A stretch of 49,293 nt of DNA from Thermoguttaceae bacterium (GTDB taxonomy: Bacteria > Planctomycetota > Planctomycetia > Pirellulales > Thermoguttaceae), in contig JARKPK010000165.1 in the NCBI GenBank assembly GCA_029975295.1, positions 1-49,293 on the forward strand, given 5' to 3'. The translations under genes were made by a program, and so were the position numbers. Position 1 is the first letter of the stretch. Each line of letters opens with the position of its first letter. The notes under the pieces are model-generated. The model saw only the letters and a list, made by a program, of their open reading frames with translations, made no database searches and was not told where the DNA came from. Positions 16,953 through 25,553 of the stretch are shown here, one piece after another.

Positions 16953-18386
16953 ATGGCAGCCGACCATCGCCCCGAAAAACCCGAGCGGCGATCACCGCCG
17001 CCGACAGGAGAGCTTCTCGACCGCGCGCCTCCACAGAACCTCGAAGCGGAACGCGGCGTGTTGGGCAGTCTGTTGATGGTGCCCGAGCTTTGCGACGAAG
17101 TGGCGACGATCATCCGCCCGGACGACTTCTACGCCGACGCCAATCGCACGCTCTACGAAACCATCCTGGAGATGCACACCGGCGGCCAGCGGATCGATGC
17201 GACGCTTCTGGTCGAGCGACTTCGCACCAAGGGACTGCTCGAATCGATCGGCGGCATGGCCTACCTGTTCGAGGTGGCCCAATCCGTTCCGCACGCCGCC
17301 AACGCGGTTTACTACGCAAAGATTGTGCGCGACAAAGCCACGCTGCGGCACTTGATTCTCGCAAGCACGGAAACCTTGCGCGACGCCTATGAGGCCGGTG
17401 ACGAGCCCGACGCCCTGCTCGCCGACGCCGAGCGGCGAATCTTCGCGTTGCACGACGCACGGACCGTGGATCAAGTGTCCGATATTCAAACCCTCCTGAT
17501 GCAGGCCTTCGAGCGCATCGACGCCCGTTTGAACAAGGGCGAGGTTTCGTCGGTGGCGACTCATTTGACCGACCTCGACAACCTCACCGGCGGATTGCAC
17601 AACTCAGAGCTGGTCGTGCTGGCTGCGCGGCCCAGCATGGGCAAAACCGCCTTGGCGATGAACATCGCCGAAAACGTGGCGATCAAAGGCAACAAGCCCG
17701 TGCTCTTCGTCAGTCTGGAAATGTCGCGTTACGAGTTGGCCCAACGCATGCTCTGTTCGCAGGGGCGCATCGACGCGACGAAATTTCGCAGCGGGTTCTT
17801 TTCCGGCGCCGACCGCGACAGCCTGACCCGTGCGGCCAACAAGCTGAGCCAAGCGGCGTTCTTCGTCGACGACACCCCTGCGCGCACCGTAACGCAAATC
17901 GGCGCCTGCGCCCGGCGTTTGCGCCGCAAAAAGGGAATCCGTCTGGTCGTGATCGACTACATGCAGCTCATTCAGCCCGACGACCCGCGCGACCCTCGGC
18001 AAGAGCAGGTCGCCAAAATCGCCCGCCGGTTGAAGCACTTGGCCCGCGAACTGGAGATTCCCGTATTGTGCCTGGCGCAGTTGAACCGGCAGGTCGAGGC
18101 GGGCAAGGAAGGCCATCGTCCGAAACTGGCGCACTTGCGGGAGTCGGGCGCCATCGAGCAAGACGCCGACGTGGTGATGTTCATTCACCGCGAGGAATAC
18201 TATCATACGCGTGAAGAGGCTCAAGAGCTCGATCTGCTCGGCAAGGCCGAAGTAATCGTGGCCAAGCAGCGCAACGGGCCGACCGGCGAGGTGAAGCTCG
18301 CTTGGTTCGACAAGTACACGCGATTCGACAACCTGAAGGAAGCGCCAACCGAGGACTTCGTCGAGTTCCAGGCCGATACCTTCTGA
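16953..18386 (+). CDS. dnaB: Replicative DNA helicase DnaB
   Basis: Hexameric 5'-3' helicase that unwinds the replication fork. The 477-residue protein has an N-terminal collar domain beginning APPQNLEAERGVLGSLL (26-42) and a RecA-like C-terminal domain: Walker A ARPSMGKTALAM with Lys231, Walker B IRLVVIDYMQLI, LAQLNRQVE and HLRESGAIEQDADVVMFIHRE. No intein interrupts it. The frame extends upstream to 16584, but ATG 16953 matches the normal family length and has GGAAAGG 11 nt upstream and GGACGA nearer. The C45 hydrolase gene starts 56 bases after its stop, in the same direction. Confidence 0.95.
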   Translation: MAADHRPEKPERRSPPPTGELLDRAPPQNLEAERGVLGSLLMVPELCDEVATIIRPDDFYADANRTLYETILEMHTGGQRIDATLLVERLRTKGLLESIGGMAYLFEVAQSVPHAANAVYYAKIVRDKATLRHLILASTETLRDAYEAGDEPDALLADAERRIFALHDARTVDQVSDIQTLLMQAFERIDARLNKGEVSSVATHLTDLDNLTGGLHNSELVVLAARPSMGKTALAMNIAENVAIKGNKPVLFVSLEMSRYELAQRMLCSQGRIDATKFRSGFFSGADRDSLTRAANKLSQAAFFVDDTPARTVTQIGACARRLRRKKGIRLVVIDYMQLIQPDDPRDPRQEQVAKIARRLKHLARELEIPVLCLAQLNRQVEAGKEGHRPKLAHLRESGAIEQDADVVMFIHREEYYHTREEAQELDLLGKAEVIVAKQRNGPTGEVKLAWFDKYTRFDNLKEAPTEDFVEFQADTF

Positions 18387-18442
18387 TCGGCCGGCGGCAA
18401 ACCAAGTCCGCGCCCGCTTTCCAGTTCCCGGAGATTCGCCCT

Positions 18443-19633
18443 GTGGCTAGGCTGCCCGTTTTTGCCGCGCGACTTGGCGTGTTCGTGGTTTCCGCGATGT
18501 TGGTCGCGCATGAAGCGGGCGCGGCGCAGCCGCGAACGTTTGCGGAAGGCCGCTGGGGCGACGCCCGGCTTGAATACGTCGGCGAAGTGCCGGTGCTGCG
18601 CGTCGCCGGCGATCCGAAACAACTTGGTCGGCAGCAGGGCGAGTTGCTCGGCGAGGCCGTCCGCCGGCTGACGGGTTTTCCGCAATCGGTGGCTCGCGGG
18701 CTGGGGCTCGAACAACAGATCGATCGGGTGCTCGAACAGGGCGAAGCGCTTTGGCAGCGCGCCGGCGCCGACCATTCCCAGGAGCTCGCGGCGCTGGCCG
18801 AAGAGGCGAAGGTGGACCTGAAGTTGTTGATCGGCGCTAACACCCTGATGGACGTGTATCGCGCCGGCTGGGGGTGTTCGTCGCTTCTGGTCCTGCCGCC
18901 TCAAGGCGGAGTGAAGGCTCCGCTGTTCGCCCGCAATCTCGATTTTCCTTCGATGGGCATGCTGCATCGGCACAGCCTGGTTACGGTGTACCTTCCCAAT
19001 GGAAAACAAGCGTTCGCCACCGTCGGGTTCGCCGGTCTGATCGGTGCGCTTTCCGGCATGAACGAATCGGGCCTGGCCATCGCCGTACACAATGTCTATC
19101 GTTCTGCCGACGGGTCGCGACTGTTCAGTCCCGAGGGCGCTCCCTACACCCTGGTGTTCCGCCGGATTCTCGAAGAATGCAAAACTGTGGACGATGCTGA
19201 GAAGGTGCTGCGTTCGTCCCCGCGCAGCACCATGCTCAACCTTGCCGTGTGCGACCCGAAAACCGCGGCCGTCTTCGAAATCACTCCGAAAACCGTCGTC
19301 CGCCGCGATCCCCAAAGCGGCTTGCTGCCCTGCACCAATCACTTCCGGACGGAACCGCTGACAACAGGACTATCGTGCCGGCGTTACGACATCCTGCTGG
19401 CCGCCGGGACGAACCGTCAGCGCATGGACGTTGCTTTGCTTTGCGATTATCTACATCGGGTGAATCAAGGAGTGCTGACGATTCAATCGATGGTGTTCGA
19501 GCCTGCCGACCTGCGATTGCACGTCTCGCTTACGCAACCGCCCGTCAGCGACGGCCCGTACCGCGCGCTGTCGCTGGCGCCCTGGTTCGAACGATCCGCC
19601 GACCGGGAACAAGACAAAGGGCGCGCGCACTGA
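18443..19633 (+). CDS. Secreted C45-family (acyl-CoA:6-APA acyltransferase-like) hydrolase
   Basis: C45 proteins are N-terminal-nucleophile enzymes that cut themselves before a cysteine, which then becomes the catalytic residue for amide hydrolysis or acyl transfer. Here residues 1 to about 30 look like a signal peptide (VARLPVFAARLGVFVVSAML as encoded, then AHEAGAA). The family pattern QLGRQQGELLG follows, and the predicted cleavage site is YRAGWG/CSSLLV with Cys145. Downstream, APLFARNLDFP and GFAGLIGALSGMNESGLAIAVHN match the catalytic core. GTG 18443 is chosen because GGAG lies 9 nt upstream and the signal peptide follows. Encoded right after dnaB, probably without a functional link. The substrate is unknown. 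Confidence 0.82.
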   Translation: MARLPVFAARLGVFVVSAMLVAHEAGAAQPRTFAEGRWGDARLEYVGEVPVLRVAGDPKQLGRQQGELLGEAVRRLTGFPQSVARGLGLEQQIDRVLEQGEALWQRAGADHSQELAALAEEAKVDLKLLIGANTLMDVYRAGWGCSSLLVLPPQGGVKAPLFARNLDFPSMGMLHRHSLVTVYLPNGKQAFATVGFAGLIGALSGMNESGLAIAVHNVYRSADGSRLFSPEGAPYTLVFRRILEECKTVDDAEKVLRSSPRSTMLNLAVCDPKTAAVFEITPKTVVRRDPQSGLLPCTNHFRTEPLTTGLSCRRYDILLAAGTNRQRMDVALLCDYLHRVNQGVLTIQSMVFEPADLRLHVSLTQPPVSDGPYRALSLAPWFERSADREQDKGRAH

Positions 19634-19855
19634 CCGGCCCGCAAGGCTTGCGGCAAAGGTTCTCGGTCAGGGGTGGGCCGCTCTCGCGCGATGCCGCGCG
19701 ACCTTGTCATTCGCCGCGCGGCTGCCATCAAACAAGCGACTCTGGATTGCGGCGGGACTCTTGAAGCAACCGCATGGTGCTCCGGCGCACGCGAATTCCG
19801 AAACGCAACGGAATCGGATCGCCTTTCCGAGGGCGCCGTTCTGCTTTGTGGAACG
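19634..19855. other. Gap between convergent genes with a small hairpin
   Basis: Contains a perfect hairpin CCGCAA-GGC-TTGCGG (19637-19651) 4 bases after the C45 stop codon, without a T tract. Possible weak terminator for either strand. Confidence 0.3.
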
Positions 19856-21184
19856 TCAGGCGATGTTCTTGCTGAACCCGGGCGTGGCGCATACCGGGTA
19901 AATGCCTTGCTCGTCGGGTTTGGTGGGCGGTTCCATCTCCCAAGTGCAATCTTCGGCCTTCGGCGGGAAGAAGAAGTCGGACGAGGACGCCTGCTGCCAC
20001 GTCACTTCTTTGCCGCTGTAGCACGAAAGCTGCCCCATGATGGCCACCAGGGTGCTTCGCGCCATATACTCGCCGCAGTTGATCGGCTTGCCCTCGCGGA
20101 TCGACTTGAGAAACTGACGGTGCTCTTCGACGTAAGGATTGGGGTTCGGACCTTCAAACTTCCACGGCTTTTCGCCGGTGATGCGGCCCGCCAGGGGCAA
20201 GGCGGTTCCTTTGGAACCCATGATCACGCTCGACGTTTCGTTGTAACAATTCAGCGTGGTTCGGCACAAAGCGTAGAGCCGCACACCGTTGGCGTAGTGA
20301 TACACAACGGAATGATGATCGAACACGTCGCCCAACAGATGTTGCGACGACGATCGGCCGCCCAGACCATGGCACCGCGCCGGCGGGGTCTCCTTCATGG
20401 CCCACGTCGCACGGTCGAGATTGTGAACGAGCGATTGCGTCACATCGTCGCCGCACAACCAGGAAAAGCGATACTGGTTGCCGTACTGGACTTCCAGCTC
20501 GCGGAGATCCTTGGGCCGCTGAATCGAGCCGTACGGCCCGCGAATGAAGTTCTCTTCGATCGCCACGATGTCGCCGATTTGTCCGTCGATCACCCGCTGG
20601 ATCGTCTCGGAAATCGATGCTGAGAATCGGCTTTGCAAGCCCGAGAGCACGCCCAAATTCTTATGCCGCGCCTCTTCGCACGCCTGCTGAACCGCCTTGA
20701 TCCCCGCAGGATCGATCGCATGGGGTTTCTCGCAAAAAACGTGTTTTCCGGCCGCGACGGCCGCCTTCACGTACATTGGATGAAACTTGGCCGCGCAGGC
20801 GATCAACACAACGTCGGACGCTTCGATCACGTGCTTGTAGCCGTCGATGCCGCCGAAGCAACGATCGTCATCGGCAATCACCTGTTCGGGCTTCGCTCGC
20901 TTCAGAGCATCGCGTTTTCCCACGGCCCGATCTCGAAATAAATCGCTCACCGCCGCCAACCGCACCGAGGCGTCGGCCTCCATTGCATCGGCCGCTGCGC
21001 CCGCGCAACGCCCGCCGGCGCCGATCATTCCGACCCGAATCACATCGCTGCCGGCGGCGTGCGCCGATCGCGCCAACGGCAACGTCGCGGCCGCGACTCC
21101 GCCAACGGCGGCCGCTCGCAGGAAGTCGCGACGCATGGGGAAGGCCGCATCGGCCGCATTCTTCGGGCGAGATCCTTGGAACAT
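19856..21184 (-). CDS. Tat-exported Gfo/Idh/MocA-family oxidoreductase
   Basis: NAD(P)-dependent sugar dehydrogenase or isomerase-type enzyme. The 442-residue protein carries a twin-arginine signal (RRDFLRAAAVGG, 18-29, followed by a hydrophobic stretch ending SAHA), so it is probably exported folded with its cofactor. The Rossmann fold follows: IRVGMIGAGGRCAG, then VVLIACAAKFHP and the family hallmark HVFCEKPHAID. The C-terminal domain has GDDVTQSLVHNLDRATWAM. ATG 21184 is chosen because AGGAG sits 8 nt upstream; the open frame reaches further back without support. Planctomycetes carry dozens of Tat-type paralogues, usually with unknown substrates, and no neighbour gives one here. Confidence 0.88.
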   Translation of the reverse strand: MFQGSRPKNAADAAFPMRRDFLRAAAVGGVAAATLPLARSAHAAGSDVIRVGMIGAGGRCAGAAADAMEADASVRLAAVSDLFRDRAVGKRDALKRAKPEQVIADDDRCFGGIDGYKHVIEASDVVLIACAAKFHPMYVKAAVAAGKHVFCEKPHAIDPAGIKAVQQACEEARHKNLGVLSGLQSRFSASISETIQRVIDGQIGDIVAIEENFIRGPYGSIQRPKDLRELEVQYGNQYRFSWLCGDDVTQSLVHNLDRATWAMKETPPARCHGLGGRSSSQHLLGDVFDHHSVVYHYANGVRLYALCRTTLNCYNETSSVIMGSKGTALPLAGRITGEKPWKFEGPNPNPYVEEHRQFLKSIREGKPINCGEYMARSTLVAIMGQLSCYSGKEVTWQQASSSDFFFPPKAEDCTWEMEPPTKPDEQGIYPVCATPGFSKNIA

Positions 21185-21547
21185 AGATGATTCTCCTAAC
21201 GCGTTCGCCAAGCGGATAACTGGAAACTGCTCGAACACTGACAGGACAACACCAATGGCCGACATCGCCACCAGACGCGCCGACAAATCTGCTGCGAAGA
21301 CAGCCTTCGCAACTGGCCGGCGAAATCAGGCTCAAAGGCGGGAAATGCCGTTGCAGACGGCTCGGCAAGTGATTCCAATGTACGAAGCCCGCCACCCCAA
21401 TGCAACAGCCGCGCTGCCAAGGCCGAATTCCTTCGGGCGCCCATCGGCAGCAGGCTCGCAAACACCCAACAACCACAGGCGGGAACCCCATCGGCCGGCT
21501 GCCATCGCGGCGGCCCCATCGGCCGTTCCCGCCGAGGGAAGAACACC
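21185..21547. other. Divergent intergenic stretch
   Basis: About 363 bases between the dehydrogenase (minus) and the SUMF1 fragment (plus). I searched its frames for the missing N-terminal part of the SUMF1 domain and found none. No gene or clear signal is seen. Confidence 0.4.
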
Positions 21548-21763
21548 ATGAAGAGCCTCTGCCGCAATCGTTGGGCTCTGTTGAGAAGTGTCGTCCGCGG
21601 CGGATCGTTCTACGACCCACCCCGCCGAGCCGGCAGCAGTTGGCGACATGCCTATCCCGAATGGCTTCGCGCGTTCAACGTCGGTTTCCGCCCGCTGCTC
21701 TCGGAACCCATTGCCGAAACGACGCCCGAGCGCCCCCAGCCGACTGCGGTCGATGCGAAGTAG
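21548..21763 (+). CDS. Short SUMF1/formylglycine-generating-enzyme C-terminal fragment
   Basis: A 71-residue frame whose residues 17-52 read VRGGSFYDPPRRAGSSW and then HAYPEWLRAFNVGFRPLL. This is the signature end of the SUMF1 domain (RGGSF or RGGSW, spaced Arg residues, NVGFR), the fold of formylglycine-generating enzymes and related oxygenases. The rest of the domain, about 200 residues, is absent on the upstream side in any frame. It nevertheless has GAGGGAAG about 6 nt before the ATG. It is either a remnant of a decayed gene or a genuine mini-protein; the missing part includes most of the usual active site, so catalytic activity is unlikely. Confidence 0.5.
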   Translation: MKSLCRNRWALLRSVVRGGSFYDPPRRAGSSWRHAYPEWLRAFNVGFRPLLSEPIAETTPERPQPTAVDAK

Positions 21764-21905
21764 CTCCCGGGTCTTCGCCGTTTTGCACACAAACCATCGG
21801 CCTGCCGCACCGCCTCGGCAGCGCCGCAGTACGGGATGGCCGACGGACAAGACTGGTTCACCCAAAGCTTTTTACACAACCCACCGACCCTGACACCCCA
21901 CACTT

Positions 21906-21926
21906 CCCATCCCACCCCGCCACCCC
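21906..21926 (-). other. Potential G-quadruplex sequence
   Basis: On the minus strand four G runs of 3-4 bases are separated by loops of 4, 1 and 2 bases (plus strand: CCC at 21906 and 21911, CCCC at 21915 and 21923). This satisfies the usual intramolecular quadruplex pattern. It lies about 225 bases before the kinase start. Confidence 0.45.
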
Positions 21927-22114
21927 AAACATTCTTGCTCTGGACTGCCGAGGTTGGTACATTCTCGCTTCTGGTGAGCATATCCTTGCATTAGTCAACC
22001 ATCGCTTGCATCGCCCGAGGAAAGTCAGTCCGACGCCCGGGGGCGTCTGGGGGCCCGGCGCGAAGGGCGCGATCGGCTCCTGGGTAAAGCTCCTGTTTCC
22101 TCATTTTCTTTTCA

Positions 22115-22120
22115 TATAAC
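22115..22120 (+). promoter_or_regulatory. Possible -10 element of the histidine kinase gene
   Basis: TATAAC in a locally AT-rich stretch (TTTTCTTTTCATATAAC), about 30 bases before the GTG start. The -35 region is poor. By eye only. Confidence 0.3.
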
Positions 22121-22149
22121 AACTTGCGTTTTCGACATGGAGGTCGGGC

Positions 22150-23931
22150 GTGGGCTTGTTTCAACGAACGTCGCCGCCCGCGTTTCCATCGCCGGGTAAT
22201 ACACAAAACACCGGCCAGCCCCGTTGGGGACTTGCGGCTCCTTTGCGGTTGCGCTTCGGCCGACGGCCGATCCGGATCAAGATTCTCATCGGGCTGACGC
22301 TATTGCTGTTGGTTGTCGGATTGTTGGCCGGCGGCGGTTTGTACACAACCTATGCCTACCGGGGTTTGGTCAAGAGCCTAAGTTCTCGCGTGGGCGAATT
22401 GCCCGTGGCCGCCGAACTGAACCAGCACGTCAGCGATCTGCGCGTCACGTTGGGCGAATTGCACGGACTGCACATGGCCTACCGGCTCCAGCCCCATAGC
22501 GTGCCAACAGGTTCCGGCGAACGACTGCCGGCGCGGTTATGGCTGGTCCGAGATCTGTTCCGCAGCCAAGTTGACGAAGTGATCGAGACCCTCGGTCGCT
22601 ATCGGCGTCAACTCGAGCACAAGCTCGAAGCGGATTTCCAGATTGCCGACAACGCGCCCGAACGCAGGACCGTTGAAGCCATCCAAGCCGCGCTACGGGT
22701 GGTGCGAGAAACGACCGACGACCCAAACTGGATGCTCGAGGGCGATCGGGTCGCCCAACTCGACCGCGAGTTGGCCCGCCTGCAATCGCTTTCCGCCCAA
22801 CTGCCTAGCCACTTGCACAGCAAGTTGGCGGGGTTCTCCGACGAGGTCCGCGGCGAGTATCGAACGCTGATCGTCGGCACCTGGCTGATGAGCATCATTA
22901 CCGGCATGCTGCTGGCGCTGCTTGTTCACTTGTTTTTCCGCTGGGTCTTCATGCCGCTGAAAGTGCTGATCAACGGATCGCGCCGCGTGGCCGGCGGCGA
23001 TTTCGACCATCGCATCGAGCTGAACACCGGCGATGAGATGGCCGTGCTGGCGCAAGCCCTCAACGACATGACTGCCCGTTTTCAGGCCATTCGCGACGAC
23101 CTCGACCGGCAAGTGCAAGAGCGAACCAAGCAAGTGGTGCGCAGCGAACAACTGGCCAGCGTCGGGTTCCTGGCGGCCGGCGTGGCGCACGAGATCAACA
23201 ATCCGCTGGCATCAATCGCGATTTGCGCCGAATCGCTCGAAGGGCGTCTGCAAGACGTGCTGCGCGGTCGAAAGGAGCAATCGTCCGAGCACAGCCCGGC
23301 GCCGTCCGCCCCGCCCGACAGCGCGGACGAACGATCGAATTCTGACGAACAGGTGGCGCTCCGCTACTTGCGGATGATTCAGCAAGAGGCCTTCCGCTGC
23401 AAAGAGATCACCGAGAAATTGCTCGACTTCGCCCGAGTCGGGCCCACTCGACGGCAAGAAGTGGAAATCGGCGAGTTGGTTCAAGGGGTGATCGAGATGG
23501 TGCGGCACATCGGCGCCTATCAACGGGCCCATATCGAATTCGTTCAAGGATGCCCGTTGATCGTCGCCGTCAATCCGCAGGAGATCAAGCAGGTTGTGTT
23601 GAACCTGTTGACCAACGCGCTCGACAGCCTGGACGAATCCGGCAGTGTGACGATCTCGCTGGCCAAACGCGGCGATTGGGCGGAACTGATCGTCGCCGAC
23701 ACCGGCTGCGGCATGGATTCCGAGGTGCTCGAACACGTGTTCGAGCCTTTCTTCACCCGCCGCCGCGCCGGTCAGCGTCAAGGAACAGGATTAGGGCTGT
23801 CGATCGCTTATCGCATCATCTCCGATCACGGTGGGGCGATTGAAGGCGAGAGTCCGGGGCCCGACGCCGGTTCGACCTTCCGAGTTCGTTTGCCGCTGGC
23901 GCACACCGCAACTTGGTCGCGAGCGGCATAA
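22150..23931 (+). CDS. Membrane-bound sensor histidine kinase (NtrB-like)
   Basis: Senses a signal and phosphorylates the sigma-54 activator encoded next. The 593 residues contain a first transmembrane helix (about 46-68), an extracytoplasmic helical sensor domain, and a second transmembrane helix (about 242-265). A HAMP linker follows, then the dimerisation/phosphoacceptor domain with the H box AAGVAHEINNPLASI (phosphorylated His347) and an ATPase domain with N box VLNLLTNALDS, DTGCGMD and GTGLGLSIAYRI. An Ala/Pro/Ser-rich insert (about 376-396) interrupts the H-box helices. GTG 22150 is fixed by GGAGG 6 nt upstream. The HEINNPL form is typical of kinases paired with NtrC-type regulators. 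Confidence 0.93.
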   Translation: MGLFQRTSPPAFPSPGNTQNTGQPRWGLAAPLRLRFGRRPIRIKILIGLTLLLLVVGLLAGGGLYTTYAYRGLVKSLSSRVGELPVAAELNQHVSDLRVTLGELHGLHMAYRLQPHSVPTGSGERLPARLWLVRDLFRSQVDEVIETLGRYRRQLEHKLEADFQIADNAPERRTVEAIQAALRVVRETTDDPNWMLEGDRVAQLDRELARLQSLSAQLPSHLHSKLAGFSDEVRGEYRTLIVGTWLMSIITGMLLALLVHLFFRWVFMPLKVLINGSRRVAGGDFDHRIELNTGDEMAVLAQALNDMTARFQAIRDDLDRQVQERTKQVVRSEQLASVGFLAAGVAHEINNPLASIAICAESLEGRLQDVLRGRKEQSSEHSPAPSAPPDSADERSNSDEQVALRYLRMIQQEAFRCKEITEKLLDFARVGPTRRQEVEIGELVQGVIEMVRHIGAYQRAHIEFVQGCPLIVAVNPQEIKQVVLNLLTNALDSLDESGSVTISLAKRGDWAELIVADTGCGMDSEVLEHVFEPFFTRRRAGQRQGTGLGLSIAYRIISDHGGAIEGESPGPDAGSTFRVRLPLAHTATWSRAA

Positions 23932-24057
23932 GCTTGATGCACCGTCTCCGAATGATAAGACCGGCGGCCACTGAACGAGGACGTTCTTGGCAACCGAAAA
24001 GTCGCGCAATCAAGTGACCGACCATTTTCCGACCCGATTATGAGGAGCGCCGTTGCC

Positions 24058-25431
24058 ATGACGATCAGCCCGCACCGACGCCTTAAGCTGCTTTTCGCCG
24101 ACGACGAACCATCTCTGCAAGAGCTGATGCGTTGGGAACTGCCACGGCTCGGGCACGAAGCCACGATCTGCCCCGACGGCGCGACCGCCTTGGCGGCGCT
24201 GGAGCGCAACCACTACGACTGCGTGTTGGTCGATCTCGACATGCCGGGGGCCAACGGAATCGAGGTGATCGCCCGGGCCAAGCAGCTTTCGCAAGAAACG
24301 GAAGCGATCGTGCTTACCGGCAAGAGCTCGCTGGAAACGGCGGTGGCCGCGCTCCGCCATGGCGCGTTCGATTACCTGACCAAGCCCTGCCGATTGGTCG
24401 AAATTGAGCGGGTGCTCAACCGCGTGGCCGACAAGCGCGAACTGACCAACAAGTATCGTGCGCTGAAAGCGCGGCTTGATCGCATCGAAGGAGAACCTCG
24501 ACTGATCGGCGAATCGGAGTCGATGCAGCGCGTTCGGCAATTGATCGCATTGGTCGGGCCAAGCGATTCCAACGTGCTGATTCTCGGCGAAACCGGGACG
24601 GGCAAGGAACTGGCCGCCCGAGCCGTTCACGATCACAGCGCGCGGGCCAGCGGCCCATTCGTGCCGGTCAACTGCGGCGCCCTGCCCGAGAACCTGATCG
24701 AAAGCGAGTTGTTCGGCCACCGCAAAGGCGCGTTCACCGGTGCAGACGAGCATCGCGTCGGGTTGATCGAAGTGGCCAACGGGGGCACCCTCTTCCTCGA
24801 TGAAATCGGCGAACTGCCCAAGGCGATGCAGGCGAAACTGCTGCGATTTCTCGAAAGCGGCGAGGTGCGCCGCGTTGGCGAGAACGAGCCTTTTCGTTGC
24901 GATGTCCGCGTGGTTTCGGCCACGAATCGCCGGCTCGACGAGATGGTTGCTGCCGGGGAATTCCGCGAAGACCTTTGGTTTCGCATCAACACCTTCGAGA
25001 TCGCCCTGCCCCCGCTCCGCGATCGCATGGACGACATCGAACTGCTTGCCCGTCACTTCTTGGCACGGCGCGGAACACACCTGGGCGCTGACGATCCGGT
25101 ATTCGATCCTGACACTGCCGCCACGCTCAAGCGTCACAGTTGGCCCGGCAACGTGAGGGAACTAGCCAATGTGATCGAGCACGCGTTGATCCTCTGCGAG
25201 CATCCACCCATCCGGCAAGAGCACCTGCCGCAGCGATTCTGTGCGCCGAAGCCCAGCGCCGCCAAACCAGTTCCTTCCATCAATCTCCGCGAACTCGAAG
25301 CGCATGCCATCCACGAGGCGCTGAGCCGGCACAACGGAAACAAAGCGAAGGCGGCTGAGGAATTGGGCATCAGCCTGAAAACGCTTTACAACAAGCTGAA
25401 TCAATCCCAAACCCTCGGCAAGACTGGGTGA
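24058..25431 (+). CDS. Sigma-54-dependent response regulator (NtrC family)
   Basis: Activates sigma-54 promoters when phosphorylated. The 457 residues hold a receiver domain with acidic pocket ADDEP and phospho-acceptor Asp59 in VDLDMPGANG, and Lys in YLTKP. The AAA+ domain has Walker A LGETGTGKELAAR, the sigma-54-contacting loop GAFTGA (224-229), Walker B GTLFLDEIGELP and arginine-finger region. The C-terminal Fis-type helix-turn-helix is HNGNKAKAAEELGISLKTLYNKL. ATG 24058 is chosen (GAGGAG 10 nt upstream); ATG 24040 is possible. It follows the kinase gene by 126 bases, so they form a two-component pair. Target promoters are unknown. Confidence 0.94.
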   Translation: MTISPHRRLKLLFADDEPSLQELMRWELPRLGHEATICPDGATALAALERNHYDCVLVDLDMPGANGIEVIARAKQLSQETEAIVLTGKSSLETAVAALRHGAFDYLTKPCRLVEIERVLNRVADKRELTNKYRALKARLDRIEGEPRLIGESESMQRVRQLIALVGPSDSNVLILGETGTGKELAARAVHDHSARASGPFVPVNCGALPENLIESELFGHRKGAFTGADEHRVGLIEVANGGTLFLDEIGELPKAMQAKLLRFLESGEVRRVGENEPFRCDVRVVSATNRRLDEMVAAGEFREDLWFRINTFEIALPPLRDRMDDIELLARHFLARRGTHLGADDPVFDPDTAATLKRHSWPGNVRELANVIEHALILCEHPPIRQEHLPQRFCAPKPSAAKPVPSINLRELEAHAIHEALSRHNGNKAKAAEELGISLKTLYNKLNQSQTLGKTG

Positions 25432-25553
25432 GATTGAAACTGCCAGCCGCTCACCACAGGTCGGTGCAGCAAAGAAAGCAGCCAATGGCGCAACGAAACG
25501 GCCCGAGACAGGTCGGCGCGATTTTCGGCCGCTCTTGATCGTCCGCGGTTTTT

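Larger units (their letters stand above)
21764..22149. other. Intergenic leader of the histidine kinase gene
   Basis: About 386 bases. It contains a C-rich strand at 21896-21926 with quadruplex potential on the minus strand, and a -10-like element at 22115-22120 (separate entries). No gene is supported. Confidence 0.4.

Noticed and set aside
21251-21547. Missing N-terminal part of the SUMF1 domain upstream of the fragment
   Set aside because: None of the three plus frames shows SUMF1 motifs; the minus frames do not either.
21967-21992. Sigma-54-like site (TTGCAT with a possible -24 box) before the histidine kinase gene
   Set aside because: The -24 box is TGAGCA rather than TGGCAC and the GG-N10-GC spacing is not met.
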